NCBI RefSeq assembly: GCF_000025265.1
Contig: NC_013739.1
Location: forward strand, 4,512,001-4,576,000
From: Conexibacter woesei DSM 14684
GTDB taxonomy: Bacteria; Actinomycetota; Thermoleophilia; Solirubrobacterales; Solirubrobacteraceae
Direction of reading: 5' to 3'
DNA length: 64,000 nucleotides
The notes beneath the pieces are model-generated. The model was given only the letters and a program-made list of their open reading frames with translations, was not told the origin of the DNA and did not search any database. Both the position numbers and the translations under genes were made by a program. Positions 39,604-51,040 of the stretch are shown in pieces; position 1 is the stretch's first letter; every line of letters begins with the position of its first letter.

Positions 39604-40475
39604 CAGACCGCCACCTCCGTCAGGTTCTTGGTGCCGAGCAGGCGCGTGTAGAGCGCGATGCCGGCGAGGATCAGCCCCATCAGGATGAACGACAGCGCTG
39701 CCGCCGTCGGGTAGTCGAGCACGGTGATGAACTTCGACTGGATCACGTTGCCGATCATGTACTGGCGCGAGGTGCCGAGCAACGCCGCGTTGACGAAGTC
39801 GCCGCACGCCGGGATGAAGCACAGCAGCGAGCCGGCGAAGATCCCCGGCAGCGCGAGCGGGATCGTGACCTTGCGGAACGCTCTCGTGCGCGAGGCGTAG
39901 AGGTCGGTCGCCGCCTCGATCAGCCGCCGGTCCAGCTTCGACAGCGAGACGTACAGCGGCAGGATCATGAACGGCAGGAAGTTGTAGGCGATGCCGGCGA
40001 TCACGGCGGCCGAGGTCGCCAGCACGCGGCCGTCGTCGGCGACGAGGCCGACGTCCTGCAGGCGCGACACGACCCAGCCGTTGTCGGCCAGGATCAGCTG
40101 CCAGGCGACCGTCCGCAGCACGTAGGAGACGAAGAACGGCAGCACGACGAGCAGCAGCAGAAGCGCCTTCGTGCGTCTCGCTCTGAACGCGAGGAAGTAG
40201 GCGAGCGGGAACGCCAGCACGAGGCAGATCGCGGTCGCCGCGGCGGCGTAGCCGATCGAGCGCAGGAACTGCACGTGGTACTCCGAGAGCGCGTCCCAGT
40301 AGGTCGAGAACGACCACGTCAGCGTGTAGCCGGCCTCCGCGTCGCCGGTCATCAGCGAGACGTTGAGCTGGTTGGCGAGCGGGATCGCGAAGAAGACGAC
40401 GAGCCACAGCAGGCCCGGGAGGGCGAACAGCCACGGCGTCAGCTGGCGGCGGTGGAAGCGGCGTTCGCGGCGCAT
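39603..40475 (-). CDS. Spermidine/putrescine-type ABC permease (PotB-like)
   Basis: A 290-residue permease subunit. After a basic N-terminus (RRERRFHRRQ) come six spans; the EAA loop is LIEAATDLYASRTRAFRKVT IPLALPG, and FIPACGDFVNAALLG matches PotB/PotH. It is coupled to both neighbours by one-base TGATG overlaps. Together with PotC-like, PotA-like and the binding protein it makes a complete importer. Confidence 0.93.
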   Translation of the reverse strand: MRRERRFHRRQLTPWLFALPGLLWLVVFFAIPLANQLNVSLMTGDAEAGYTLTWSFSTYWDALSEYHVQFLRSIGYAAAATAICLVLAFPLAYFLAFRARRTKALLLLLVVLPFFVSYVLRTVAWQLILADNGWVVSRLQDVGLVADDGRVLATSAAVIAGIAYNFLPFMILPLYVSLSKLDRRLIEAATDLYASRTRAFRKVTIPLALPGIFAGSLLCFIPACGDFVNAALLGTSRQYMIGNVIQSKFITVLDYPTAAALSFILMGLILAGIALYTRLLGTKNLTEVAV

Positions 40476-41644
40476 CAGGCCCCGGCCACCTTCGCCATCG
40501 CCTCGTTCATCGTCTGCTCCTCGCGCGCGGTGAAGAACGGGTACGGCTGGAGCGTCGCGCGCACCTCCTCGGGCGGGAAGATCAGCGGGTTCTGCGCGAT
40601 CTCCGGGTCCTCGCGCTCGAGGATCTCGCGGATGCCCCTGACGGGGCTGATGTAGTTGACGTACGCGCACAGGCGCGCCGCCACCTGCGGGTCGTAGAGG
40701 TAGTTCATCATCACCTCCGCCGCGTACGGGTTGCCCGCCTTCGCGGGCATCAGCAGGTTGTCGGTGAACAGCACCGCGCCCTCCTCGGCGTAGCTGAAGC
40801 GCAGGTTCGGGTTGTCGCTCTGGAGCTGCACCATGTCGCCCGAGTAGGCGAGCGCGGCGACGATGTTGCCCTTCGCGAGATCGGTCGTGTAGTCGTTGCC
40901 GGTGAAGCGGCGGAACTGGCCCTTGTCGTTCGCCGCGCCGATGAACTCGATCGCCTCCAGCTCGTCGTCGAGCGTCGCCTTGGTCGAGTCCTTGCCCTGC
41001 ATCGCGAGCACGCTGCCCGCGGCGTCGTAGGGCTCGGCGAGGAACGTCACGCGCCCCTTCCACTCGGGGTCGAAGAGGTCTCTGAGCGAGCGCAGCTCGC
41101 GGCCGGTCTGCTCGATGTCGTAGCCGATCCCGACCGCGCCGGACTGGTACGGCAGGCTGAAGCGCCGCTGCGGGTCCCAGTCAGGGTTCGCGAGCCCTGT
41201 CTCCAGGTTGCGCGCGTTCGGCACGTTGCGGCGGTCGATCGGGACGACCCAGCCGTTGCGGATCCGGCGCGCGACCATCCAGTCCGACAGCACGGCGAGG
41301 TCGCGGCCGGTCGGCTGGCCGGCGGCGAGCTGCTGGCGGACCTTGCCGAAGAAGTCGTTGTTGTCGTTGACCTCCTCGACGTACTTCACGCGGCCGCCGA
41401 ATCTGCGGTCGAACTCCTTCGTCAAGGCCTTGTCCATGTAGAGCGGCCAGTTCGCGAACGTCCAGTCGCCGAGCTCGACGCGCGGGTGGTCGACCGCGTC
41501 GGCCTGGCGCTTGAGCTCCGCAAGGCTCTGCTCGTTGGTGCCTTCGATCCCGCACGCCGCGAGCGCACCTGAGAGGCCGGAGGCGACCGCCGCGAGTGTC
41601 GCGCCGCGGCCGATCAGCCGCCGCCGCGTGATCCGCTCAGGCAT
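40475..41644 (-). CDS. Polyamine-type substrate-binding protein with Tat-lipoprotein signal
   Basis: A 389-residue PotD/PotF-type binding protein. The N-terminus has a twin-arginine motif (ITRRRLIGRGATLAAVASG) followed by a lipobox (ALAACGI), so it is probably exported folded and then lipidated. Mature segments FANWPLYMDKALTKEFDRRF, DNNDFFGKVRQQLAAGQPTG and YSGDMVQLQSDNPNLRFSYA fit the family. Unlike the Sec-exported binding proteins in the window it uses AGA only rarely for arginine. It overlaps the ATPase gene by 8 bp. Confidence 0.93.
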   Translation of the reverse strand: MPERITRRRLIGRGATLAAVASGLSGALAACGIEGTNEQSLAELKRQADAVDHPRVELGDWTFANWPLYMDKALTKEFDRRFGGRVKYVEEVNDNNDFFGKVRQQLAAGQPTGRDLAVLSDWMVARRIRNGWVVPIDRRNVPNARNLETGLANPDWDPQRRFSLPYQSGAVGIGYDIEQTGRELRSLRDLFDPEWKGRVTFLAEPYDAAGSVLAMQGKDSTKATLDDELEAIEFIGAANDKGQFRRFTGNDYTTDLAKGNIVAALAYSGDMVQLQSDNPNLRFSYAEEGAVLFTDNLLMPAKAGNPYAAEVMMNYLYDPQVAARLCAYVNYISPVRGIREILEREDPEIAQNPLIFPPEEVRATLQPYPFFTAREEQTMNEAMAKVAGA

Positions 41645-42755
41645 CGGCGGCCTCGGCGTCGACGACGAACGTGTGCTGCGGCTCCCAGACGAGCTGGACC
41701 TGCTGGCCGATCGCGCGGTCGTGCGCGTCGCCGGCGTCGTGGTTCTGGACGATCACGGTCAGCTCCTCACCGCCCGCGGCGCGCACGAGGTAGTGCGTCG
41801 AGACGCCGAGGTAGGAGCCGGCGATCACCTGGCCGTGCAGCACGTTGGCGCCGGCGGGGACCGCTTCTTCGAGCGGCGCGATGCGGACCTTCTCCGGCCG
41901 CACGCCGACGCGCACGCGACCGGCGCGGCCGTCGAGCCGCGCGCGCGGCGCGCGCAGCGTCGCGCCGTCGTGGGTCTCGACGCGGGTGCAGTCGCCATCG
42001 GCGGCGCCGGCGCGCGCGTCGATCAGGTTCGACTTGCCGAGGAAGTTCGCGACGAACGTCGTGCGGGGCGTCTCGTAGAGGTCGTTGGCGCTGCCGGCCT
42101 GCTCGATCCGCCCGCCGTTCATGACGGCGATCGTGTCGGCCATCCCCATCGCCTCCTCCTGGTCGTGCGTGACGTGCACGAACGTGATCCCGACCTCGCG
42201 CTGGATCCGCTTCAGCTCGACCTGGAGGTCTCTGCGCAGCCGCAGGTCGAGCGCGCCGAGCGGCTCGTCGAGCAGCAGCACGCGCGGCCGGTTCACGAGC
42301 GCCCGCGCGAGCGCGACGCGCTGCTGCATGCCGCCGGAGAGCTGCGCGGGCTTGCGCTTGGCGACCTGGCCGAGCTGGACCGACTCCAGCGCCTCGCCGA
42401 CGCGCGTGCGCACCTCCGCGCGCCCGACGCGCTTCTGCTCGAGCCCGAAGGCGACGTTGCGCTCGACGGTCATGTGCGGGAAGAGCGCGTAGGACTGGAA
42501 GACGGTGTTGACCTCGCGGCGGTTCGGCGCGCGGTCGGTGACGTCCTCGCCGCCGAGGTGGACGCGGCCGGTCGTCGGGAAGTCGAAGCCGCCGATCATC
42601 CGCAGCGTCGTCGTCTTGCCGCAGCCGGACGGCCCCAGCAGCGCGTAGAAGGCGCCGCGCTCGATGTCGAGCGAGAGGTCGTCGATCACGAGCTGGTCGG
42701 CGAAGCGCTTGGTGACGCCGGTGAGGCGGACGTCGGGTGCGGCGGTCGGTGTCAC
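41637..42755 (-). CDS. Spermidine/putrescine-type ABC ATPase (PotA-like)
   Basis: A 372-residue ATPase with Walker A GPSGCGKTT, Q-loop FQSYALFPHMTV, signature QLSGGMQQRVALARAL, Walker B LLLDEPLGALD and switch histidine HVTHDQEEAMGM. The C-terminal TOBE-type domain (VRVGVRPEKVRIAP, VIAGSYLGVSTHYLVR) is present. It is the first gene of the uptake-catabolism operon and is divergent from a TetR gene 56 bp away, which is the probable regulator. Confidence 0.94.
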   Translation of the reverse strand: MTPTAAPDVRLTGVTKRFADQLVIDDLSLDIERGAFYALLGPSGCGKTTTLRMIGGFDFPTTGRVHLGGEDVTDRAPNRREVNTVFQSYALFPHMTVERNVAFGLEQKRVGRAEVRTRVGEALESVQLGQVAKRKPAQLSGGMQQRVALARALVNRPRVLLLDEPLGALDLRLRRDLQVELKRIQREVGITFVHVTHDQEEAMGMADTIAVMNGGRIEQAGSANDLYETPRTTFVANFLGKSNLIDARAGAADGDCTRVETHDGATLRAPRARLDGRAGRVRVGVRPEKVRIAPLEEAVPAGANVLHGQVIAGSYLGVSTHYLVRAAGGEELTVIVQNHDAGDAHDRAIGQQVQLVWEPQHTFVVDAEAADA

Positions 42756-42811
42756 TGCGTTCTCCTCGTTGAGGGGTGTCGGGGTGCGGGTTCGTCGTAG
42801 AGTCCTGCGCC

Positions 42812-43423
42812 ATGAGCAGAACCCGTCCTTCCAGCCGGCTCGAGCGCGCCGCCAGAACGCGCCGGGCGATCGTCGTGGCGACCGCGGAGGCGGTCGCCGA
42901 GCGCGGCGTGCGGGGCATGCGCGTGGAGGACGTCGCGGCCCGCGCCGGCGTCTCCACCTCGCTGCTCTACTACCACTTCGACGACCGGCTGACGTTGCTC
43001 AGAGCGGCGCTCGACCACGCCAACGCGCAGGCTCCGTCCGGCCTCCTGCGCGTCCCGCACGCCGGCACGACGGAGTTCGAGGCGGTCCGCAACGCGCTGC
43101 TGCGCGAGCTCGACACGGTCCCCCAGATCCGCAACAACTCGATCGTCTGGAACGAGATCTCCGCGACGGCCGTGTTCGAGCCGGAGCTGCGCGAGGACCT
43201 GCGCCGGGTGACAGCCGAGTGGAACGGCTGGGTCGCCGAGGCGATCGCCGCCGGCGTCGCCGAGGGCTCGATCCGCGCCGGCCTCGATCCGGCCGACACG
43301 GCAGAGCTGCTGACGTCGGTGGTCGAAGGGCTCAGCCTCCGCTGGCTCGCGGGCTCGCTCGAACTGGAGCGAGCCCGCGTGCTGTGCCGCGACGCGATCG
43401 ACGCGATCCTCTCACCGGCCTGA
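42812..43423 (+). CDS. TetR family regulator divergent from the polyamine operon
   Basis: A 203-residue regulator. The helix-turn-helix is TRRAIVVATAEAVAERGVRG, MRVEDVAARAGVSTSLLYYH FDDR, typical of TetR. The C-terminal domain (FEAVRNALLRELDTVPQIRN, LLTSVVEGLSLRWLAGS) belongs to the ligand-binding type seen in BetI/PuuR-associated regulators. ATG 42812 follows a short intergenic region shared with the PotA-like gene. Its 3' end overlaps the 3' end of the convergent amidohydrolase gene by 12 bp. Confidence 0.92.
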   Translation: MSRTRPSSRLERAARTRRAIVVATAEAVAERGVRGMRVEDVAARAGVSTSLLYYHFDDRLTLLRAALDHANAQAPSGLLRVPHAGTTEFEAVRNALLRELDTVPQIRNNSIVWNEISATAVFEPELREDLRRVTAEWNGWVAEAIAAGVAEGSIRAGLDPADTAELLTSVVEGLSLRWLAGSLELERARVLCRDAIDAILSPA

Positions 43424-45217
43424 AGCGGCCTCCCACACGACTCTGCCGCCGACCATCGTCAGCAGCACCTTCGTTCTGCCGATCTGCTTCGCCGGCACGC
43501 GGAAGAGGTTGCGGTCGAGCACGATCAGGTCGGCGAGCTTGCCCGGCTCCAGCGAGCCGGTCTGCTGCTCGGCCTGCATCGCCCACGCGGCGTTGCGCGT
43601 GATCGCTCTGACCGCTGCGGCGCGCGGCAGCAGCGGGTCGCTGCCGAGCCGGCCGCGGTATCTCGCGCCGCCGTCCGGGTTCTCGCGCGTGATGCCGACC
43701 TGGAGCATGAAGAACTCGTTGAGCGGGTCGACCGGCCAGTCGCTGCCGGCCGCGACGCGCGCGCCGGCGCGGTGGAGGCTGCCGATCGGCTCGGTCCGCG
43801 CGAAGCGCTCGGGGCCGAGCTCGTTCTTCGCGGCGTCGATCGAGTCGGCCGCCGGCTTCGCCCACTGGAACGCCATCGCGGGTGCGACGCCGAGCGCCTT
43901 GAAGCGCGGCAGGTCGGTCGGGTGGACCGACTCCGCGTGCGAGATCGACAGCGGCAGTCTGCTGCCCGGCACGCGCTTGCGCGCGATCGCGAACGCGTCG
44001 AGCGTGTGGCGCACGGCGCGGTCGCCGATCGCGTGGATCGACGGGCTGATCCCGCCTCTCAGCAGCAGCGTCGTGACGTCGGCGAGCTTGTCCTTCGCGA
44101 GGTAGGGCTCGGGGCCGCGGTCTCTGCCCGGCACCCATCTCGGCGCGTCCTCGGTGCCGGCGTTGACGAAGTACGGCTCCAAGAACGACGCCGTCTGCGC
44201 CGGCGCCTGCAGGACGCCGTCCTGCGCCAGCTCGCCGATGTTCGCGACGCGGATGCCGGCGCGCGGCGCGAGCGGGCCCGTGTCCCATCTGCGGCGCAGC
44301 GCGAACGCGGGCGCGACCGCCTTGCGCGGGTCTCTCGCGGCGACGGACGCGTCGACGCCGGCCGCGAGGTTGATGCGCGCGGTCAGGTCGCCTCTGCGGC
44401 GCAGCGTCGCGTACGCCTGCGCGCTCGCGTCGGTGCCGTACTGGTCCATCACGGACGTGACGCCCGCTCTGCGCAGCGCGTCGAGCGCGACGCGGGTGAC
44501 CTCGAGGTTGTCGGCCGGCGTCGGGGCCGGGATCTTTCTGCTGACGATGCGGGCGGCGGCGTCCTCGAGGATGCCGGTCGGCTCGCCGGCGGCGTCGCGG
44601 ACGATCTTGCCGTTCGCCGGGTCGGGCGTCTGCGCGGTGATCCCGCCGAGCGCCAGCGCGGCGCTGTTGACGAGGTCGGAGTGACCGTCGGAGGAGTTGA
44701 CGACGATCGGCCGTCTGGTGTCCAGCGCGTCGAGCGTCGCGCGCGTCGCGTCGGTCCCGGCCGGCACCATCGCCTGGCGGTACCAGTTCTCGACGCTGAG
44801 AAAGCCGTTCGGCTCCTTGTCTCTCGTTCTGTCGAGGCAGGCCTGGATCTTCTGCTGAAACTGCGCGGTCGTGAGCGGCGCGTACTCGAGGTTGCACGCC
44901 GCCAGCCGCACGCCGGCGAGGCCGACGTGGATGTGCGCGTCCTGCAGGCCCGGCATCACCATCTTGCCGCGCAGGTTCACGACCTTCGTGCGCTTGCCGA
45001 CGTAGGCGCGCGCGCCGCGATCGCTGCCGACGTAGACGATCTTGCCGTCGCGCACCGCGAGCGCCTGTCTGACGCTGTCGCGGTCGTCCACGGTGCGCAC
45101 GTATCCGTTGCGCAGCACCGTGTCCGCCGCCGCCGGCTGCGCCGCCGCGGCCGTTGCCGGCGCAGCGGCGATCAGCCCGCCGGCGATCGCCAGCGCGGCC
45201 CCAAATCGAGCTCTCAT
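43412..45217 (-). CDS. Secreted YtcJ-like amidohydrolase
   Basis: A 601-residue metal-dependent hydrolase with a Sec signal peptide (FGAALAIAGGLIAAAPATAA). Motifs of the YtcJ/AepA group: MVMPGLQDAHIHVGLAG, SISHAESVHPTDLPRF, VAAGSDWPVDPLNEFFML QV and GSLEPGKLADLIVLDRN. Homologues hydrolyse amides or formamides, with very varied substrates. Export is unusual but recurrent in this group. ATG 45217 has AGGAGAGGG just upstream. Arginine is encoded very often by AGA. It stands between the polyamine and glucan loci and appears to be a single-gene unit. Confidence 0.92.
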   Translation of the reverse strand: MRARFGAALAIAGGLIAAAPATAAAAQPAAADTVLRNGYVRTVDDRDSVRQALAVRDGKIVYVGSDRGARAYVGKRTKVVNLRGKMVMPGLQDAHIHVGLAGVRLAACNLEYAPLTTAQFQQKIQACLDRTRDKEPNGFLSVENWYRQAMVPAGTDATRATLDALDTRRPIVVNSSDGHSDLVNSAALALGGITAQTPDPANGKIVRDAAGEPTGILEDAAARIVSRKIPAPTPADNLEVTRVALDALRRAGVTSVMDQYGTDASAQAYATLRRRGDLTARINLAAGVDASVAARDPRKAVAPAFALRRRWDTGPLAPRAGIRVANIGELAQDGVLQAPAQTASFLEPYFVNAGTEDAPRWVPGRDRGPEPYLAKDKLADVTTLLLRGGISPSIHAIGDRAVRHTLDAFAIARKRVPGSRLPLSISHAESVHPTDLPRFKALGVAPAMAFQWAKPAADSIDAAKNELGPERFARTEPIGSLHRAGARVAAGSDWPVDPLNEFFMLQVGITRENPDGGARYRGRLGSDPLLPRAAAVRAITRNAAWAMQAEQQTGSLEPGKLADLIVLDRNLFRVPAKQIGRTKVLLTMVGGRVVWEAASGR

Positions 45218-45279
45218 CGACCCTCTCCTGATTCGTCCGATCGCGGACGTGCTCCGCGACGCGGCGAACCGTACCAGAC

Positions 45280-45300
45280 TCGCTGACGAACTTTCAGCGA
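45280..45300. terminator. Inverted repeat directly after the GH1 gene
   Basis: TCGCTGA-CGAACTT-TCAGCGA is a perfect 7-7-7 repeat starting 2 bp after the GH1 stop codon. It can terminate the glucan operon; it also lies about 60 bp upstream of the YtcJ-like start, so an operator role is possible. Confidence 0.55.
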
Positions 45301-45302
45301 AA

Positions 45303-46670
<1,368 letters not shown>

Positions 46671-46681
46671 GGGTCCCTCCT

Positions 46682-47910
46682 TCACGCGCCTCGCGCGGCG
46701 CGACGGCGCCGGCTGATCGCATCGATGCTCACCGCCGCCACGAGGATGGCCCCCGTGGCGATGTCCTTGGTGCTCGACGGCTTGCCGAGCAGGTCGAGTC
46801 CGTTCTCCACGCTGGCGATCACCAGCGCGCCGAGCAGCGCCTGGTAGACGCGCCCCTGGCCGCCGAAGAGGCTCGCGCCGCCGATCACGGCCGCCGCGAT
46901 CGCCTCCAGCAGCAGCGTCCCGCCGCCCGTCCCCGTCGACACCGCGAACTGGCGCGAGACGGCGATCGTGCCGGCGACGGCGGCGAGTGCCGCCGCGACC
47001 GCGAAGACGAGCACGCGGATCTGGTCGACGCGCACACCGGCGCGGCGCGCCGCCTCACGGTCGCCGCCGATCGCGAACAGGTGACGGCCGAGCTGCGTGC
47101 GGGTCGTGACCGCGCCGAGCGCGATCGTGATCCCGCCGAGCAGCACGAGCAGCCACGGCACGCCGAAGTAGCCGTCGAGGTACGCGACGATCACCGCGCC
47201 GACGACGGCCGGCGTCGCGCACGCGGCGACGTCGCGGCCGAGCGCGCGGACCGACAGTCTCAGCCGCGCGCGGGCGCGGCGCCGCAGCGCGACGTCGGCC
47301 CACCAGCCCGCGACGGCGACCGCCAGCAGCAGCCACGCGAGCCAGCTCGGCACGTAGCTGTTGGCGATCCCGCGCACGAACTCGTCCTCGACGCGCAGCT
47401 CGCCGGCGTTGCCCAGCAGCGTCAGCTGGACGCCCTGCCAGGCGAGGAAGCCGCCGAGCGTGACGACGAACGACGGCACGCCGACGAGCACCGAGATGCC
47501 GCCCTGCAGCAACCCGGCCGCCGCGCCGACGGCGATCGCGGCGGCGATCGCCGCCCACACCGGCCAGCCCTCGTTCGTCAGCAGCACCGCCAGCAGCGCC
47601 GCGCACATGCCGGCGAGCGTGCCGAGCGAGAGGTCGATCTCGCCGATCAGCAGCACCAGCACGACGCCGAGCGACAGCATCCCCACGACGCCGACCTGCA
47701 GCACGAGGTTGGAGAGGTTGCGGGCGGTCAGGAAGTTCTCGTTCAGCAGCTGGAAGACGATCCAGATCACGGCGAGGCCGACGATCACCGGGACCGGTCC
47801 CCAGTCGGCGTTGCGGGCCGCGCCGAGGCGGTCGCGCAGGGTCGGCGGCAGCTGCTCGCCGCCGGGTCCGCCGGCCGGCGGCGGCGCGGTCGCGGACGTC
47901 TCGACCGCGC

Positions 47911-47914
<4 letters not shown>
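46682..47914 (-). CDS. Sugar ABC permease, XylH/RbsC type
   Basis: A 410-residue permease of the CUT2 class with about ten spans, longer than RbsC and similar to XylH. Characteristic stretches are LGVVLVLLIGEIDLSLGTLA, SFVVTLGGFLAWQGVQL, FAIGGDREAARRAGVRVDQI and AAAVIGGASLFGGQGRV. The start overlaps the ATPase stop (ATGA). It forms the pore for the sugar-binding protein encoded two genes upstream. Confidence 0.94.
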
Positions 47915-48677
<763 letters not shown>

Positions 48678-48693
<16 letters not shown>

Positions 48694-49799
48694 CTCGCCG
48701 CCGCCTTGCCGGTGCAGACTCTCTCCTCCGTCGTGAAGCCGTCGGCGAAGACGGTGTCGACGATGTTGTCCTGCGTCACGACGACCGGCTCCAGCAGGAT
48801 CGACGGGACGTCGCCGGCGCCGTTGTCGGTCGTCGAGGTCGCCATCGATCTGACCTTCTCGGCGTCGCCCTCGCCGAGCGCGACGGCGACCTCCGCAGCG
48901 GCCTCCGCCTCCTGCTTGATCGCCTTGTAGACCGACATCGTCTGCTGGCCGAGCAGGATCCGCTGGAGGCCCGCGTCGGTCGCGTCCTGGCCGGTGACGA
49001 GCACCTTGCCGGTCAGGTTGCGCGGCTCCAGCGCGTTGACGACGCCGCCGGCGAGGCCGTCGTTGGCGGCGATCACGCCGTCGACTCTGTCGTTCAGGCG
49101 CGTCAGCGCCTGCTCCATCAGCGTGCGGCCCTTCTGCGGGTCGAACTGCTGCGCGTCGCCCTCGTAGGCGAGTCTCAGTCTGCCCGACTCGATCAGCGGG
49201 TCGAGCGCTCTGTGCGCGCCGGCCTTGAACTGGCGGCCGGGCGCGATCGACTGGTCGCCGTTGATGAACGCGATCGACGCGCCGTCTCTCAGCTCTCTCG
49301 CGAGGTACTCGCCCTGCAGCTCGCCGACACGCTCGTTGTCGAACGAGACGTAGAAGTCGACCGTGCCGTCGGTCAGCAGGCCGTCGTAGGAGACGACGGG
49401 GATTCTCGCCTGCTCGGCCTTGTCGGCGATCGCGGCGCCCGCCGCCTCGTCGAGCGGCGAGACGACGATCACGTCGGCGCCGTTGGTGATCGCCGACTCG
49501 GTCTGCGTGACCTGCCGCGCGGAGTCGCCCTCGGCGTTGTTCGCGATCACCTTCGCGCCCGGGGCGATCTCCTTCACGGCCGCCTCGAACAGCGGCTTGT
49601 CCTGGTTCTCGAAGCGATCGGCGCAGGTCGAGCACGGCATCAGGAACGCGATCGTCAGGTCCTCGCCCGCGCCGCTTCCTCCGCCGCTGGCCGTCGTCCC
49701 GCCACCGCCGCCGTCGTCGCTCGACCCGCAGGCGGCCAAGCCGCCCACCAGCGCGGTCGCCGCGAGCAGCGCAACGACCGTTCGCAGGTGTCTCACCAT
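48678..49799 (-). CDS. Sugar-binding lipoprotein (periplasmic-binding type 1)
   Basis: A 373-residue lipoprotein (signal VVALLAATALVGGLAACGSS). The mature part follows the ribose/xylose-binding fold: IAFLMPCSTCADRFENQDKP, SAITNGADVIVVSPLDEAAG, RIPVVSYDGLLTDG, VDGVIAANDGLAGGVVNAL and VLVTGQDATDAGLQRILLGQ. The CSTC pair near the N-terminus of the mature protein is unusual and may form a disulfide. Many arginines are AGA. It binds the sugar imported for the GH1 enzyme, probably a beta-linked glucose oligomer (inference from the locus). Confidence 0.93.
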
Positions 49800-49822
49800 G
49801 CGTTCTCTCCTCCGTGGTGGTC

Positions 49823-51031
49823 TCACACTGTCTCCCGCTGTCCACCGGCCGCGAAGAAGCGATCGACGATCATCGTCGCCGCTCCGAGCGCGACCGCGTC
49901 CGGCCCGAGGTGGCAGAGGTCGAGCGTCAGCCGCTCGAACGGCGGCCCCAGCGCACGCCTCCTCGCCTGCTCCCGCACGAGCGGGAGCAGCAGCGGCCCG
50001 AGCCGCAGCCCGACCCAGCCGCCGATCACGATCCGATCGGGGTTGACGAGGTTGACGAGGTCGCTGACGCCCGCCCCGAGGTAGCGCGCGGTCTCGCGCA
50101 GCACCTCCAGCGCCTGCTCGCCGCCCGCCTCGGCCGCGACCGCCAGCTGCTCGATCACCTCCTCCTCGCCGAGCCCGGCCGTCGCCTCCCCGCTCACCGC
50201 CGCCCAGCGGCGGACGATCGCGGGCGCACCGACGTACGCCTCGAGGCAGCCGTGCGCGCCGCAGCGGCACGTGTCGCCGTCGAGCACGATCGTCGTGTGC
50301 CCCCACTCGCCCGCGCTCGCGCTCGCGCCGCGGTAGAGCGTCCCCTGCTGCAACAGCGACGCGCCGACGCCGGTCCCGATCAGGCAGACGACGACGTCCT
50401 GACCCTCGCCGGCGGCGCCGAACCACGCCTCCGCCGTCCCGAGCGCCTTCGCCCCGTTGCTGACCGTCGCCGGCAGGCCGGTGCGCTGCTCCAACAACGC
50501 CGCCAGCGGCGCGCCCTCCCACCCCATGCTCGGGGCGTGGACGAGCGACGTGCCGCTGTCCTCGACGATGCCGGGGACGCCGACGCCGAGCCCGAGCAGG
50601 CGCTCGCGCGCCACCCCGGACTCGGACAGCAGGCGCTCGACGCCGGCGGCGATCAGCTCCGCGATCGCCTCGGCGCCCTGCTCGCCGGCTCGCACCGGCG
50701 TGTCGACGAGCAGGGTGCGCTGCAGCGCGAGGTCGAACAGCTCCAGCCGGACCGCCGTCTCCCCCAGGTCGACGCCGACGACCGCGCCGTAGCCCGGGTT
50801 GATCCCGGTCAGCGACGCCGGACGACCGCCGTTGGACGGCATCTGCCCGGCTTCGCCGAGCACGCCCTCCTCCAGCAGCTGCCCGACGACGTTGTTCGCG
50901 GTCGCCGCGCTGACGCCCGCCCGGACGGCGATGTCCTGGCGGCTGATCGGCCCCTCGCGACGCAGCGTGTAGAGCACGCTCGCGCGGTTTCCGAGGCGCA
51001 CGTCGCGGGTTGTCCGGCGGGTGATCGACAT
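49823..51031 (-). CDS. ROK family transcriptional regulator
   Basis: A 402-residue repressor with an N-terminal MarR-like winged helix (LYTLRREGPISRQDIAVRAG, VSAATANNVVGQLLEEG) and a ROK sugar-kinase-like domain. The zinc-binding ROK motif is CRCGAHGCLEAYVG, and sugar contacts are in GASASAGEWGHTTIV. It sits between the GH30 gene and the transporter genes and therefore probably represses the whole glucan locus until a glucose derivative binds. Confidence 0.94.
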   Translation of the reverse strand: MSITRRTTRDVRLGNRASVLYTLRREGPISRQDIAVRAGVSAATANNVVGQLLEEGVLGEAGQMPSNGGRPASLTGINPGYGAVVGVDLGETAVRLELFDLALQRTLLVDTPVRAGEQGAEAIAELIAAGVERLLSESGVARERLLGLGVGVPGIVEDSGTSLVHAPSMGWEGAPLAALLEQRTGLPATVSNGAKALGTAEAWFGAAGEGQDVVVCLIGTGVGASLLQQGTLYRGASASAGEWGHTTIVLDGDTCRCGAHGCLEAYVGAPAIVRRWAAVSGEATAGLGEEEVIEQLAVAAEAGGEQALEVLRETARYLGAGVSDLVNLVNPDRIVIGGWVGLRLGPLLLPLVREQARRRALGPPFERLTLDLCHLGPDAVALGAATMIVDRFFAAGGQRETV

Positions 51032-51040
51032 CGCGCTCGC

